A DNA stretch of 64,000 nucleotides from Bog-159 sp963818855. Its GTDB lineage: Bacteria > Acidobacteriota > Terriglobia > Bryobacterales > Bryobacteraceae. The position numbers and the translations under genes are program-made. This document shows positions 36,079 to 44,439 of this stretch, in pieces (within the stretch, counting starts at the first letter, position 1; each line of letters begins with the position of its first letter). The notes below the pieces were generated by a model. It made no database searches. It saw nothing but the letters and a program-made list of their open reading frames with translations, and was not told the origin of the DNA. Location of the stretch: assembly GCA_963818855.1 (NCBI GenBank), contig CAWFUH010000008.1, positions 310,001 through 374,000 of the forward strand. The letters run 5' to 3'.

Positions 36079-37065
36079 TCACGATTGCACGAGCACCAGC
36101 GTGCCCTGAAAATCGAAGCGCACGCGCACTTCGCGCAGTCCGGCGGCGCGCATGGCGTGGCGCAGGCGGGTTTTGTCCTCGGTGTAAAACATCAGGAAGC
36201 CGCCGCCGCCCGCGCCGATCAGTTTGCCGCCCAGCGCGCCATTGCGCCGCGCTAATTCGTAATATTCGTCGATGTGCGAATTGGTCATGGAGCGCGAACG
36301 CGCCTTCTTGTGCTCCCAATGCACGTGCATCAGTTCGGCAAAACGGCGCAGATCGCCGCGCTCCAGCGCCGCTTTGCTCTCGCAGCCAAGCTGCTTCACG
36401 ACGTGTAGCTGCGCGATCATATCGGCATCCCGCTGGCGCGTCCGCGTGTCCTGCTCTTCGAGGATCGCCGACGCGGAGCGCGTGAAGCCGGTGAAAAACA
36501 GCAGCAGGTTGTCTTCCAGGTTGGCCAGCGTTTCGTTGGCGAGTTGCAGGGGCGCGACTTCCACCCGGCCGTCGGGAAGGAATTGGAAGCAGGTAATGCC
36601 GCCGCACGACGCGATGTATTGATCCTGCTTTCCTACCGGCTCGTGCAGCAGATCGATCTCGATGCGGCAGGCTTGTTCGGCGAGTTCCTGCCGAGGAATC
36701 AGGTTTTTCTTCCAGGCGTGCAGCGCGCGCAGCAGGGCCACCGTGAAACTGCCGGACGAACCCAGTCCGGTGCCCGCCGGAATGTCCGACATACTCACGA
36801 TTTCCAGGTAGGGCTGCGGGCCAACGTCGACCATGCGCAAGGCTTCGCGTACGATGGGGTGCTTTACCTGGTCCACGGTCTCGACCAGTTCCATTTGCGA
36901 ATACTTCACCAGCAGTTCCTGGCTGAACGTCTCGTGCAGCGTGATGTAGACGTATTTGTCGATGGCCGCGGAGATGACGAAGCCGGTGTGTTCGCGGTAG
37001 TACGATGGCAGGTCCGTGCCGCCGCCGCCGAGCGAGATGCGCAATGGAGCGCGGGTGATGATCAT
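36079..37065 (-). CDS. hddA: GHMP kinase, D-glycero-D-manno-heptose 7-phosphate kinase-like
   Basis: A 328-residue sugar kinase. It starts MIITRAPLRISLGGGGTDLP, the wording of HddA and fucokinase-type GHMP kinases. The ATP loop is PAGTGLGSSGSFTVA, and the C-terminal GHMP motif is KLIGAGGGGFLMFY. ATG 37065 overlaps the preceding dehydrogenase stop by four bases. Paired with an HddC-like transferase it should phosphorylate heptose-7-phosphate at C1 for GDP-heptose synthesis. L-fuco- or other hexo-kinase activity is the main alternative. Confidence 0.8.
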   Translation of the reverse strand: MIITRAPLRISLGGGGTDLPSYYREHTGFVISAAIDKYVYITLHETFSQELLVKYSQMELVETVDQVKHPIVREALRMVDVGPQPYLEIVSMSDIPAGTGLGSSGSFTVALLRALHAWKKNLIPRQELAEQACRIEIDLLHEPVGKQDQYIASCGGITCFQFLPDGRVEVAPLQLANETLANLEDNLLLFFTGFTRSASAILEEQDTRTRQRDADMIAQLHVVKQLGCESKAALERGDLRRFAELMHVHWEHKKARSRSMTNSHIDEYYELARRNGALGGKLIGAGGGGFLMFYTEDKTRLRHAMRAAGLREVRVRFDFQGTLVLVQS

Positions 37066-38045
37066 CGGCCGTTGTCCTGATAGACGCACTCGACGATGCG
37101 CAGTGCGGCTTGCGCGTCGGCGATGCCCGGCTGTGGCTCGCGGCCCAGGCGGATATCTTCCAGAAATTCCGCGAATTCGGTTTCCCAGGAATTATCGGCA
37201 GCCGGGAACTCCCACGTGGTAGTATCCGGCGGTCCCATTTCAGGCCTCATCGCGTACAGCGCCAGACGCTCGGTTCCGTAGCTGCCGCCCAGACCGGAGA
37301 TCGCCAGCTTGCCGTCGCGCCCGCAGATTTCGAATGAGAACAAGTTCTTCCATTCGGTCCAGCTCGCATGCAGGAAAGCGACCTGGCCGGCGGCGGTTTC
37401 AAGCAGCAGGAAGGCGTTGTCTTCCACGGGCATTTTCCAGAAGAACGCGGGTGTGCGGCCGGTGACGCGCGCGAAATCGCCCAGGAACCAGCGTGCCAGG
37501 TCGATCAGGTGGACGCCCTGGTCGAGCAGTTCGCCGCCGCCTGAAAGGGCCGGATCGGCGCGCCATTCGCGCTCGTAACCAAGCCGGGCGCCGTGGCCGT
37601 AACGGCCGCGGATGAACAGCAGCGGCCCGATGGCGCCGGAATCGAACAGAGCGCGCGCCTTTTGGAATGCCCGGTGATAGCGATGATTGAATCCCACCCG
37701 CACCCGCACGCCCGTTTGGCGCGCGGCTTCTGCCACGGCATCCAGCTCGCAGGCACGACGCGCGCCCGGTTTTTCGATAAAGACATGCTTTCCGGCGGCG
37801 GCGGCTTCGGCGGCGATAATCGCCAGCATGTCGTGGGTGGTGGCGGCGATTAAGATATCGACATTGGGTGCAACCGCGGCAGCGCGCCAGTCGGAGGCCG
37901 CCTGCGCACCGGGATGTGCCGCGACCAATGCCTGGGCGCGCGCGCGATCGACGTCGCAGCACAGCGTGAGCCGGGCGCCCGCCAGCGATTGCGCGCGTTT
38001 GGTCCCGATCAGGCCACATCCGACGATGGCAACGTTGCGAGGCAT
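37062..38045 (-). CDS. Gfo/Idh/MocA-family dehydrogenase
   Basis: A 327-residue cytoplasmic NAD(P)-dependent sugar dehydrogenase. A Rossmann motif IVGCGLIGTKRA lies at the N-terminus, the EKPGARR cofactor/substrate loop near residue 95, and a C-terminal sheet domain including GGGELLDQGVHLIDLARWFLG with the catalytic-type His. ATG 38045 is chosen because upstream residues lack family resemblance. It leads the hddA-hddC operon, so it may modify the same nucleotide-sugar or a partner sugar in glycan synthesis. Confidence 0.85.
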   Translation of the reverse strand: MPRNVAIVGCGLIGTKRAQSLAGARLTLCCDVDRARAQALVAAHPGAQAASDWRAAAVAPNVDILIAATTHDMLAIIAAEAAAAGKHVFIEKPGARRACELDAVAEAARQTGVRVRVGFNHRYHRAFQKARALFDSGAIGPLLFIRGRYGHGARLGYEREWRADPALSGGGELLDQGVHLIDLARWFLGDFARVTGRTPAFFWKMPVEDNAFLLLETAAGQVAFLHASWTEWKNLFSFEICGRDGKLAISGLGGSYGTERLALYAMRPEMGPPDTTTWEFPAADNSWETEFAEFLEDIRLGREPQPGIADAQAALRIVECVYQDNGR

Positions 38046-38073
38046 ACGCGGTCCACCTGTTAGAATAGCTGAC

Positions 38074-38787
38074 TTGTGCGACGTCTCTTTAGTCCTGCCC
38101 GCATATAATGAGGCGGCTACTATTGCCTCCACCATTCGCGAAACAGGCTGCTATTTCCGGTCGCGCGGTCTGCGCCATGAGATCATTGTGGCTGCCGATG
38201 GCGATGACGGCACCCGCGAGTTGGCCCGCGAGACCGCCGCGCAAGGCGAGCCCGTGCGCGTGATCGGTAACCAACCGCGCAGCGGCAAGGGCCGTGCTGT
38301 ACGCGAGGCCATGTCGCTGGCGCGCGGCGACATCGCCGGTTACGCGGATGCCGATAACAAAGTCCCCATCGAGGAGTTCGATAAGCTGCGGCCCTGGCTG
38401 ACGCAGGGTTACGACGTGGCGATCGGCTCGCGCAGCATGCGGGACTCGCAAATCGAAAGGCGCCAGCCGTTCTACCGGCAATTAGGCGGCAAGGGTTTTG
38501 GTCTGTTTATGCACGCAGTGGTTGGGCTGCGGGGAATCACCGACACGCAATGCGGATTCAAGTTCTTCACGCGTGCGGCGGCACGGGAGATTTTCGACCG
38601 GCAACAAATCGATGGATATATGTTCGACGTGGAGATCCTGGTGCTGGCGCGGCGGCTGGGCTTTGCCATCCGGCAGGTGCCCATCCGCTGGCACGACGAT
38701 GGCGATAGCCGCCTCGAACTGGTGAGCGGGAATCTGCGGAATGTGATCGACATTTTCCGCATCGCGCGTGCGCGCGGCCCGGATTAA
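38074..38787 (+). CDS. Family 2 glycosyltransferase (dolichol-phosphate glucosyltransferase-like)
   Basis: A 237-residue GT-A enzyme that transfers sugar from a nucleotide donor to a lipid phosphate. VSLVLPAYNEAATIA opens the domain, GYADADNKVPIEEF holds the DxD metal site, and TDTQCGFKFFTR is a hallmark of polyprenyl-/dolichol-phosphate glucosyl- or mannosyltransferases. The start is uncertain: TTG 38074 leaves only 28 bases to the divergent dehydrogenase start and has no ribosome site, so a leaderless or non-standard start is possible. It fits the surface-glycan theme of its neighbours. Confidence 0.82.
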   Translation: MCDVSLVLPAYNEAATIASTIRETGCYFRSRGLRHEIIVAADGDDGTRELARETAAQGEPVRVIGNQPRSGKGRAVREAMSLARGDIAGYADADNKVPIEEFDKLRPWLTQGYDVAIGSRSMRDSQIERRQPFYRQLGGKGFGLFMHAVVGLRGITDTQCGFKFFTRAAAREIFDRQQIDGYMFDVEILVLARRLGFAIRQVPIRWHDDGDSRLELVSGNLRNVIDIFRIARARGPD

Positions 38788-38799
38788 GGAAGCAACTCG

Positions 38800-40008
38800 T
38801 TATTTTGCCCAGTGCCTGCCCCACAGCACCAGAAAAACTCCATATGCGCCAGTGAGTGCGGCGCTCAGCCCCGCCGTCAATGGGCCCCCCATCGCACCGA
38901 TCAACGCTCCGGCCGGAAAGTCGCCCAGCGGGCGCACGCCCATCACCAGCAACGTATTCAGACTCATGATGCGCCCGCGCATCTGCGGCGGCACGCGCGT
39001 CTGCATCAGTGTGACGGCCGTCGCGCCGGCGGCATTCTGCGCCGCGCCCAGTACCAGCAGCGCCACTACCGACAGCCATACTGCCGTGCTGGCCGCGAAG
39101 GCCCCCAGCGCGGCGCTCCAGATCAAAACCGCCGCCAGAAACAATCCGACCTTGTGCTGGAAATCACCCAACGAAGCAACTGCCAACCCGCCGAGGATGG
39201 TGCCCACCCCGACGGCCGAGAACAGAAAGCCCATTTGCGCGGCCGTGAGGTGCAGAACCCGCAACGCGAATATCGGCAGCATCACCGCCGGTGACGGCCC
39301 CAGAAACAGGAGTGCGCCATAACCGGTGATGACTGCCGGCAGCACCCGGTCGCGCGCGGCGGTGAGCAGCGTGGCGCGCACCGATCGCCACAACGGTTCC
39401 CGCATGGCGTGCGGGGGGGCGTCGACCGGGCGCAGCCGCACCAATGCCACGATCACTGCCAGGTAGCTGGCCGCGTTCAGAAAGAAGTTGCCGCCGTAGC
39501 CGATCACGGCCACCATTACGCCGGCCAACGCCGGTCCGAACGTGGACGCGCCACTGAAGATGATGGATTGCAGCGACACCGCGTTCATCAGGTCGCCCGC
39601 AGGCACCAGCGACGGAATCAGCGAGTTGCGCGCAGGCTGATCGAAGCTCAACGCCGCGCCCCCGCAAAATGCCGCCACCACGATGATCCATAAGCGGACC
39701 AGCCCGGCGAGGGTGAGCGCACCCAATCCGGCGGCCAACAGGAGCAGGATGCTCTGCGTGACAATCAGCAGCTGCCTTTTATCAAGCCGGTCGGCGAGGG
39801 CGCCGCCGGCCGGGGCGAACAGGAAAAAGGCCGCGGCTTGCGCCAGTGAAACGGCGCCCAGGGCGAACGCCGATCCTCCGGTCAGGTGCAGAACCAGCAG
39901 CGCCTGGGCCACGATTTGCATCCAGGTGCCCACGGCCGAGACGAACAGCCCGATCCACAGCAACCGGAAATCACGGTGACGAAGGGCGCGCAGCGACGCA
40001 AACTGCAT
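38800..40008 (-). CDS. MFS transporter (MFS_3 / EntS-like)
   Basis: A twelve-helix major facilitator exporter of 402 residues. The start FASLRALRHRDFRLLWIG followed by VGTWMQIVAQALLVLHLTG is the typical N-terminus of the MFS_3 effector-export group; the loop GALADRLDKRQLLI is the family motif A. It is convergent with the glycosyltransferase and divergent from pqqA across about 50 bases, so it could share control with the PQQ genes, though it is not known to be part of PQQ synthesis. Confidence 0.85.
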   Translation of the reverse strand: MQFASLRALRHRDFRLLWIGLFVSAVGTWMQIVAQALLVLHLTGGSAFALGAVSLAQAAAFFLFAPAGGALADRLDKRQLLIVTQSILLLLAAGLGALTLAGLVRLWIIVVAAFCGGAALSFDQPARNSLIPSLVPAGDLMNAVSLQSIIFSGASTFGPALAGVMVAVIGYGGNFFLNAASYLAVIVALVRLRPVDAPPHAMREPLWRSVRATLLTAARDRVLPAVITGYGALLFLGPSPAVMLPIFALRVLHLTAAQMGFLFSAVGVGTILGGLAVASLGDFQHKVGLFLAAVLIWSAALGAFAASTAVWLSVVALLVLGAAQNAAGATAVTLMQTRVPPQMRGRIMSLNTLLVMGVRPLGDFPAGALIGAMGGPLTAGLSAALTGAYGVFLVLWGRHWAK

Positions 40009-40033
40009 GTTTCTATCAGTTCACCATAAATGG

Positions 40034-40053
40034 TATAATCCCCAACAGGAGGG
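40034..40053 (+). promoter_or_regulatory. pqqA -10 element and ribosome binding site
   Basis: TATAAT at 40034-40039 is a perfect -10; no strong -35 is evident. AGGAGGG (40047-40053) is a strong ribosome site four bases before GTG 40058, consistent with high expression of the PqqA precursor. Confidence 0.5.
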
Positions 40054-40057
40054 AAGC

Positions 40058-40135
40058 GTGAACTGGACAACACCGGATTTTCAAGAAGTATCCGTCAGCT
40101 GCGAAATCAATTCCTACGCACCGGCTGAAATCTAA
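40058..40135 (+). CDS. pqqA: PQQ precursor peptide PqqA
   Basis: A 25-residue peptide whose Glu and Tyr side chains are cross-linked and cut out to become pyrroloquinoline quinone. It begins with GTG (NWTTPDFQEVSV) and contains the obligatory E-x-x-x-Y in CEINSYAPAEI (Glu16, Tyr20). It sits directly behind AGGAGGG and one base before pqqB. It is shorter than most gene-calling cut-offs. Position, size and motif together leave little doubt. Confidence 0.92.
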   Translation: MNWTTPDFQEVSVSCEINSYAPAEI

Positions 40136-40136
40136 C

Positions 40137-41045
40137 GTGCTGGTGAGTGTTCTCGGCGCAGCGGCCGGCGGCGGATTTCCGCAGTGGAATTGCAATTGTA
40201 ATCAATGCCGCCGGTTGCGCCAGGGAACTTTGCGTGCCAAACCCCGCAGTCAAATTCAGTTGGCGGTCAGTGCCGATGGCCGCCAGTGGCACTTGCTGGG
40301 TGCCTCCCCCGATCTCGCCCGTCAAATCGAAGCAAACCCCTGTCTCCATCCGCGGCAAGGTCTGCGCGATTCCCCGATAGTATCTGTAGTCCTCACCTGC
40401 GCGGAGGTCGACCAGTCTTTGGGACTGCTCCTGCTGCGCGAGATGCACCCGTTCACTGTGTATGCCACGGCTGCGGTGCGCGACATCCTGTGCGAAGACA
40501 ACAGCATGTTCCGGATGCTCCATCGCGCCGCGGATCAGGTTCAGTGGCGGACCGTGGTGCCCGGCGTCGCTTTCGAAATCGAACCAGGCATGCGCGTCGA
40601 GCCCATCCCAATGGGCGGCGGGTATCCGAGTTATGTAGGCGCCGATCGGCTGGCGCGCTGCCGTCCGGACGAAGCCGTGATGGGGTTGTCCGTCGATTGC
40701 GGCGGGCGCACGCTGTTGTTTCTGTCGGGCGTGCCCGCAATCGGCGACACGCTGCTCGCCCGCATGGAACAGAGCGACCTTTTGCTGTTGGACGGAACCT
40801 TCTGGTCGGATGACGAGTTTCGCTCGGTGTGGCCCGAGGCGCGTACCGCCAGGGCCATGGGGCACCTGCCGATTTCCGGTCCCGGCGGCAGCCTGGAACG
40901 CCTCGCTGGACTTCAGCATCCGCGCAAAGTATTCGTCCATATCAACAACACCAATCCGATTCTGGACGAGCAAAGCGACGCGCACCATGCCGTGCGGGAG
41001 GCGGGTTGGGAAGTGGCCTGCGACGGGATGACAATAGATCTATGA
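40137..41045 (+). CDS. pqqB: PQQ biosynthesis protein PqqB
   Basis: A metallo-beta-lactamase-fold oxygenase acting on the PqqA-derived intermediate, 302 residues. GTG 40137 starts one base after pqqA. The N-terminus SVLGAAAGGGFPQWNC with Cys residues CNCNQC matches PqqB's structural zinc site. VLTCAEVDQSLGLLLLRE replaces the usual HxHxDH, as in this family. The C-terminal KVFVHINNTNPIL is also conserved. The stop overlaps pqqC by four bases. Confidence 0.95.
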   Translation: MLVSVLGAAAGGGFPQWNCNCNQCRRLRQGTLRAKPRSQIQLAVSADGRQWHLLGASPDLARQIEANPCLHPRQGLRDSPIVSVVLTCAEVDQSLGLLLLREMHPFTVYATAAVRDILCEDNSMFRMLHRAADQVQWRTVVPGVAFEIEPGMRVEPIPMGGGYPSYVGADRLARCRPDEAVMGLSVDCGGRTLLFLSGVPAIGDTLLARMEQSDLLLLDGTFWSDDEFRSVWPEARTARAMGHLPISGPGGSLERLAGLQHPRKVFVHINNTNPILDEQSDAHHAVREAGWEVACDGMTIDL

Positions 41046-41788
41046 GCGCTGATGCGCCACTGTTGACGGCCGGCGAACTGCATGCCCGCCTGCAATCCGT
41101 CGGTGATCAGTTCTATCACCACAAGCACCCGTTTCACCTGCGCATGCACGAAGGCCAGCTTACGCGCGGCCAGTTGCAGGCGTGGACCTTGAACCGCTAC
41201 TACTACCAGAGCCGCATTCCGATCAAGGATTCCATCATTCTGTCGCGCTCCGACGATCCGGAGTTCCGCCGTGCCTGGCGCAAGCGCGTGGTGGATCACG
41301 ATGGCAACCGCGCGGGTGAAGGCGGCATAGAGCGCTGGCTGCAGTTAGCCGAGGCCACCGGCCTGGACCGTGCGCGTGTGACCGCTGCCCGCGAAATCCT
41401 GCCGGGCACGCGGTTTGCGGTGGATGCCTATCTCAACCTGGTATCGCGCGGCACGTTGCTCGAAGCGGCGGCCTCGTCGTTGACGGAACTGTTTTCGGGC
41501 CGTTTGATCGCGCTGCGCATGGACGCCCTGCGGAAGTATTATGCGTGGCTGGAGCCGGGCTTGTCGTACTTCCAGGCGCGTCTCACGCAGGCGCCCGAAG
41601 ACGCTTCGTTCACGCTCGATTGGGTCACCCGCCAGGCGGGCACGCGCGCGCAACAGGAGTTGGCGATCGGGGCATTGCGCGCGAAATGCGACATCCTCTG
41701 GGCGCAGCTTGACGCACTCTACTATGCGTATGTCCAACCCGGCTGGCCGCCGCCCGGAGCGTTCCAACCGGAGGACGGAGCGCGGTGA
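41042..41788 (+). CDS. pqqC: Pyrroloquinoline-quinone synthase PqqC
   Basis: A cofactor-less oxidase that performs the last ring closure and eight-electron oxidation to PQQ; 248 residues, the normal size. It is an all-helical TENA/PqqC fold with FYHHKHPFHLRMHEGQL near the start, RYYYQSRIPIKD around residue 58, and DHDGNRAGEGGIERW, all family landmarks with the active-site His and Arg residues. ATG 41042 overlaps the pqqB stop, and its own stop overlaps pqqD. Confidence 0.96.
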   Translation: MSADAPLLTAGELHARLQSVGDQFYHHKHPFHLRMHEGQLTRGQLQAWTLNRYYYQSRIPIKDSIILSRSDDPEFRRAWRKRVVDHDGNRAGEGGIERWLQLAEATGLDRARVTAAREILPGTRFAVDAYLNLVSRGTLLEAAASSLTELFSGRLIALRMDALRKYYAWLEPGLSYFQARLTQAPEDASFTLDWVTRQAGTRAQQELAIGALRAKCDILWAQLDALYYAYVQPGWPPPGAFQPEDGAR

Positions 41789-42057
41789 CCGCCACCGACA
41801 CTCCGCGCCTGGCCCGCGGGTGCCGGCTCTTTGAGGACCCGGCGCAGGGATGGGTGCTGCTGATCCCCGAAGGTGTTTTGCGTTTGAGCGGCCCGGGTCC
41901 GGAGATTTTGCGGCGCTGCGACGGCGCGCACACGTTCGCGGATATCGTGCGCGAGTTGGGGAGCCAGTTCGCCGCGGCAGATGCTGCGCGCGTGGAAGCC
42001 GAAACAGCCTCGTTTCTGGAGCGCCTGGCTGCGCGGCGCATCGTGGTGCTGGAGTAG
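41785..42057 (+). CDS. pqqD: PQQ biosynthesis chaperone PqqD
   Basis: A 90-residue RiPP recognition element that binds PqqA and presents it to PqqE. GTG 41785 overlaps the pqqC stop by four bases. WVLLIPEGVLRLSGPGPEIL followed by RCDGAHTFADIVREL matches the PqqD winged-helix core. The gene is separate from pqqE, unlike some genomes where D is fused to C or E. It ends three bases before pqqE. Confidence 0.93.
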   Translation: MTATDTPRLARGCRLFEDPAQGWVLLIPEGVLRLSGPGPEILRRCDGAHTFADIVRELGSQFAAADAARVEAETASFLERLAARRIVVLE

Positions 42058-42060
42058 ATC

Positions 42061-43146
42061 GTGAATCCACGGCCGCAAGCGTTAATTGCCGAAGTCACGC
42101 ATCGCTGTCCGCTGCATTGCGTGTACTGCTCGAATCCCCTGGCCATGCGGCCGCGCGGCGACGAGATGGCAGGCGACGTTTGGGCGCGCATCTTTCGCGA
42201 AGCAGCCGAACTGGGTGTGCTGCACGTCCATCTGACGGGTGGCGAGCCGGTGGCGCGGCCCGACCTGGAAGAACTGGTCCGGGCGGGCCGCGCGGCGAAT
42301 CTTTACGTGAACCTGATCACTTCGGGCATCGGCCTCGGCGAGCGGAAACTGGACGCGCTGATCGATGCCGGACTCGACCATCTGCAGCTCAGCTTTCAGG
42401 ACGCCGAAGAAGGGCCCGCCAATGAGTTCGCCGGCGCGCGGGCGCATGCGCGCAAACTGGCGCTGGCGGAAATCGTGCACGCGCGGCAAATCGGCTTCAC
42501 CCTGAACGCCGTAGTCCACCGGCAGAACCTGGAGCGGCTGGATGCCATTATCGCGATGGCGGAGCGGCTGGGCGTGGATCGTCTGGAAATCGCGAACGTT
42601 CAGTATTACGGCTGGGCGATCGAGAATCGCGACAAGCTGATGCCCACGCGCCGGCAATTGGACGATTGCATAGCCGCCGTACGCGCGCACCAGCAGCGTC
42701 TGGCCGGTCGCATGCGGATCGATTTCGTGCCGCCGGATTATTACGCGCGCTATCCGAAAGCCTGCATGGGGGGGTGGGGACGCTCGCTGATGGTGATCGA
42801 TCCGGCGGGCTGGGTGCTGCCGTGCCACGCTGCTGGCGTGATTCCCGAGCTGACGTTCGAGAATGCGCAATCGCGCCCGTTGCGCTGGATCTGGGAAGAG
42901 TCCGCCGCCTTCCAGCGCTTCCGCGGCGAGGAGTGGATGCCCGAGCCATGCCGGAGCTGCGACCGCCGCTACGAGGATTTCGGCGGCTGCCGCTGCCAGG
43001 CTTTGCTGCTGACGGGGAACGCCAGCGCTACCGATCCGGTATGTTCGTTGGCGCCCGATCGCAAGCTTGTGGATGCGGTCATCGAGCGGATCAACGCGGC
43101 GAATGTCCCGGCGGCAGAGTGGGTGTATCGCATCGACCCGGCATGA
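42061..43146 (+). CDS. pqqE: Radical SAM enzyme PqqE
   Basis: Forms the Glu-Tyr carbon-carbon bond in PqqA; 361 residues. The radical-SAM cluster ligands are Cys16, Cys20 and Cys23 in THRCPLHCVYCSNP, followed by LTGGEP for SAM binding. The C-terminal SPASM region has the expected cysteines (KACMGGWG; VLPCHAAG; EPCRSCDRRYEDFGGCRC; DPVC) for two auxiliary iron-sulfur clusters. It completes the operon order pqqA-B-C-D-E with no insertions. The operon ends at a large hairpin 14 bases downstream. Confidence 0.96.
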   Translation: MNPRPQALIAEVTHRCPLHCVYCSNPLAMRPRGDEMAGDVWARIFREAAELGVLHVHLTGGEPVARPDLEELVRAGRAANLYVNLITSGIGLGERKLDALIDAGLDHLQLSFQDAEEGPANEFAGARAHARKLALAEIVHARQIGFTLNAVVHRQNLERLDAIIAMAERLGVDRLEIANVQYYGWAIENRDKLMPTRRQLDDCIAAVRAHQQRLAGRMRIDFVPPDYYARYPKACMGGWGRSLMVIDPAGWVLPCHAAGVIPELTFENAQSRPLRWIWEESAAFQRFRGEEWMPEPCRSCDRRYEDFGGCRCQALLLTGNASATDPVCSLAPDRKLVDAVIERINAANVPAAEWVYRIDPA

Positions 43147-43160
43147 ACGTTTTTGCCAGA

Positions 43161-43244
43161 GACCGCTCCCTCACGGTCGCGGCTCGGTACAGCGGCGGAA
43201 GTTAGTACTCTACTATACTGAGCCGCGACCGTTAGGGAGCGGTC
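43161..43244. repeat. Large hairpin: 29-bp inverted repeat, 26-bp loop
   Basis: Arms at 43161-43189 and 43216-43244 differ at only two positions; each arm itself contains ACCGCTCCCT and CGGTCGCGGCTC. It lies between pqqE and a convergent gene and overlaps that gene's last codons. It probably serves as a bidirectional terminator, or belongs to another dispersed repeat family. Confidence 0.7.
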
Positions 43245-43672
43245 CGCACCACTTTGATCGACAGGTTTGCTGTTGCCGTATGCCCCGCCCCGTCCTCGGC
43301 AGTGAGCTTGTACTCGGTGTCTTTCTGCGGCGCGACATCCAGACATTCGGTCACGGCCGGATGCACATCGCCCACCTCGGGCTCGATGCGGACGCGCTTC
43401 GCGCCGTACACCCCAAAGCACATCCTGGCATGGCTCCCCTGCTGGATGGTCTTTGGCACGGCATAGAAATTGATGATCCGGAAATCGGTGCCGCCCAGCA
43501 GATCGATCGTCTCGCGGTCGCGACGCGCTTGTTCGGCCTGACGCGCCCGTTCGCCCTCGCGTGCGCTGTGCCAGCGCGAGTAAAAGATCCAAAGATCGTA
43601 CGCTACCGCCGCCAGCACCGCAACGCCGATCAACGGCAGCGCGCGACGAAGCAATTGCACAGGTCCGGTCAT
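43232..43672 (-). CDS. Membrane-anchored protein of unknown function
   Basis: 146 residues: a single N-terminal membrane helix (LIGVAVLAAVAYDLWIFY), a basic coiled-coil stretch (REGERARQAEQARRDRETI), then a small beta-sandwich-like domain ending ATANLSIKVV that resembles Ig-like modules. Probably a periplasmic domain on a membrane stalk. It overlaps the upstream acidic-protein gene by four bases, so the two are a unit. The last codons fall inside the pqqE-side hairpin. Confidence 0.6.
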   Translation of the reverse strand: MTGPVQLLRRALPLIGVAVLAAVAYDLWIFYSRWHSAREGERARQAEQARRDRETIDLLGGTDFRIINFYAVPKTIQQGSHARMCFGVYGAKRVRIEPEVGDVHPAVTECLDVAPQKDTEYKLTAEDGAGHTATANLSIKVVRTAP

Positions 43673-44427
43673 TCAAGTCCGCGAAAGAAAAACGCATCCC
43701 ACACCTTCGGCTGGCCGCTCGGGAATATATCTTTATCCCCTTTAAGGCCGGGCGCCGGGAGGTCCAAAACGGCATCGTCCAGCACGCGGATGCGATGCTT
43801 CTCCAGCACGGCGGCGATCCTGGCGCGCAGCTTTTCCAGCGTGGCATAAGCTTCCGCGCTTAGGATCTTGCGGTATTGATCCGAAAGTATGATAGACTCG
43901 CCAGTCTCCTCATCTAAATAACAAACGTCGTACGGATCAGGTGCCGATTTGCTGCCGTCTTTGAATTCAGAGTACTCAACAAAGCGGATAGCCGCGAATG
44001 GACTGGCCAACGAAACTATCGCGCTGCAACCGCGCCACCCCGTCCCCGGATAAGTGACGGGAGCGATCTCGTCCTCTTCGTCTTCGTCTTCGGGTATCTC
44101 CTCATAGCTCTCTGTTTCAGTTTCGAATTCAAACTCACTGCCCTGCGGCGACAGGAAGAAAATGTGATACGACCGCCACTGTGGGAACTCATTCACGTTT
44201 GGCCAGTCGTCCTCGTCGTCGTCATCATCGCGCCAGGTGTCTGATTCGTGCTTCTCCTCGGTCTGCCAGCGCAGCGAGGCGCCCGGAATCTTCCCCAGAT
44301 CACGCTCCAGGCGCGCGTGGATATCGTGGAAGTAGGATTCATCTGTATCGAACTCTTCGATGACGCCATCCGGCCAGCACTCCTCGATAGCGGCGGCCAC
44401 ATCTTCCGGTATGCGATTCGCACTCAC
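43669..44427 (-). CDS. Acidic cytoplasmic protein of unknown function
   Basis: A 252-residue protein, strikingly acidic (runs such as RDDDDDEDDWP and IPEDEDEEDEIAP). It has no signal or membrane segment. The remainder alternates strands and helices, e.g. WRGCSAIVSLASPFAAIRF. No family recognised. Its stop overlaps the next membrane-anchored protein gene, suggesting a joint function. Acidic stretches can mimic DNA or neutralise basic partners, but nothing here proves such a role. Confidence 0.6.
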   Translation of the reverse strand: MSANRIPEDVAAAIEECWPDGVIEEFDTDESYFHDIHARLERDLGKIPGASLRWQTEEKHESDTWRDDDDDEDDWPNVNEFPQWRSYHIFFLSPQGSEFEFETETESYEEIPEDEDEEDEIAPVTYPGTGWRGCSAIVSLASPFAAIRFVEYSEFKDGSKSAPDPYDVCYLDEETGESIILSDQYRKILSAEAYATLEKLRARIAAVLEKHRIRVLDDAVLDLPAPGLKGDKDIFPSGQPKVWDAFFFRGLE

Positions 44428-44439
44428 TAATTCATTTTG

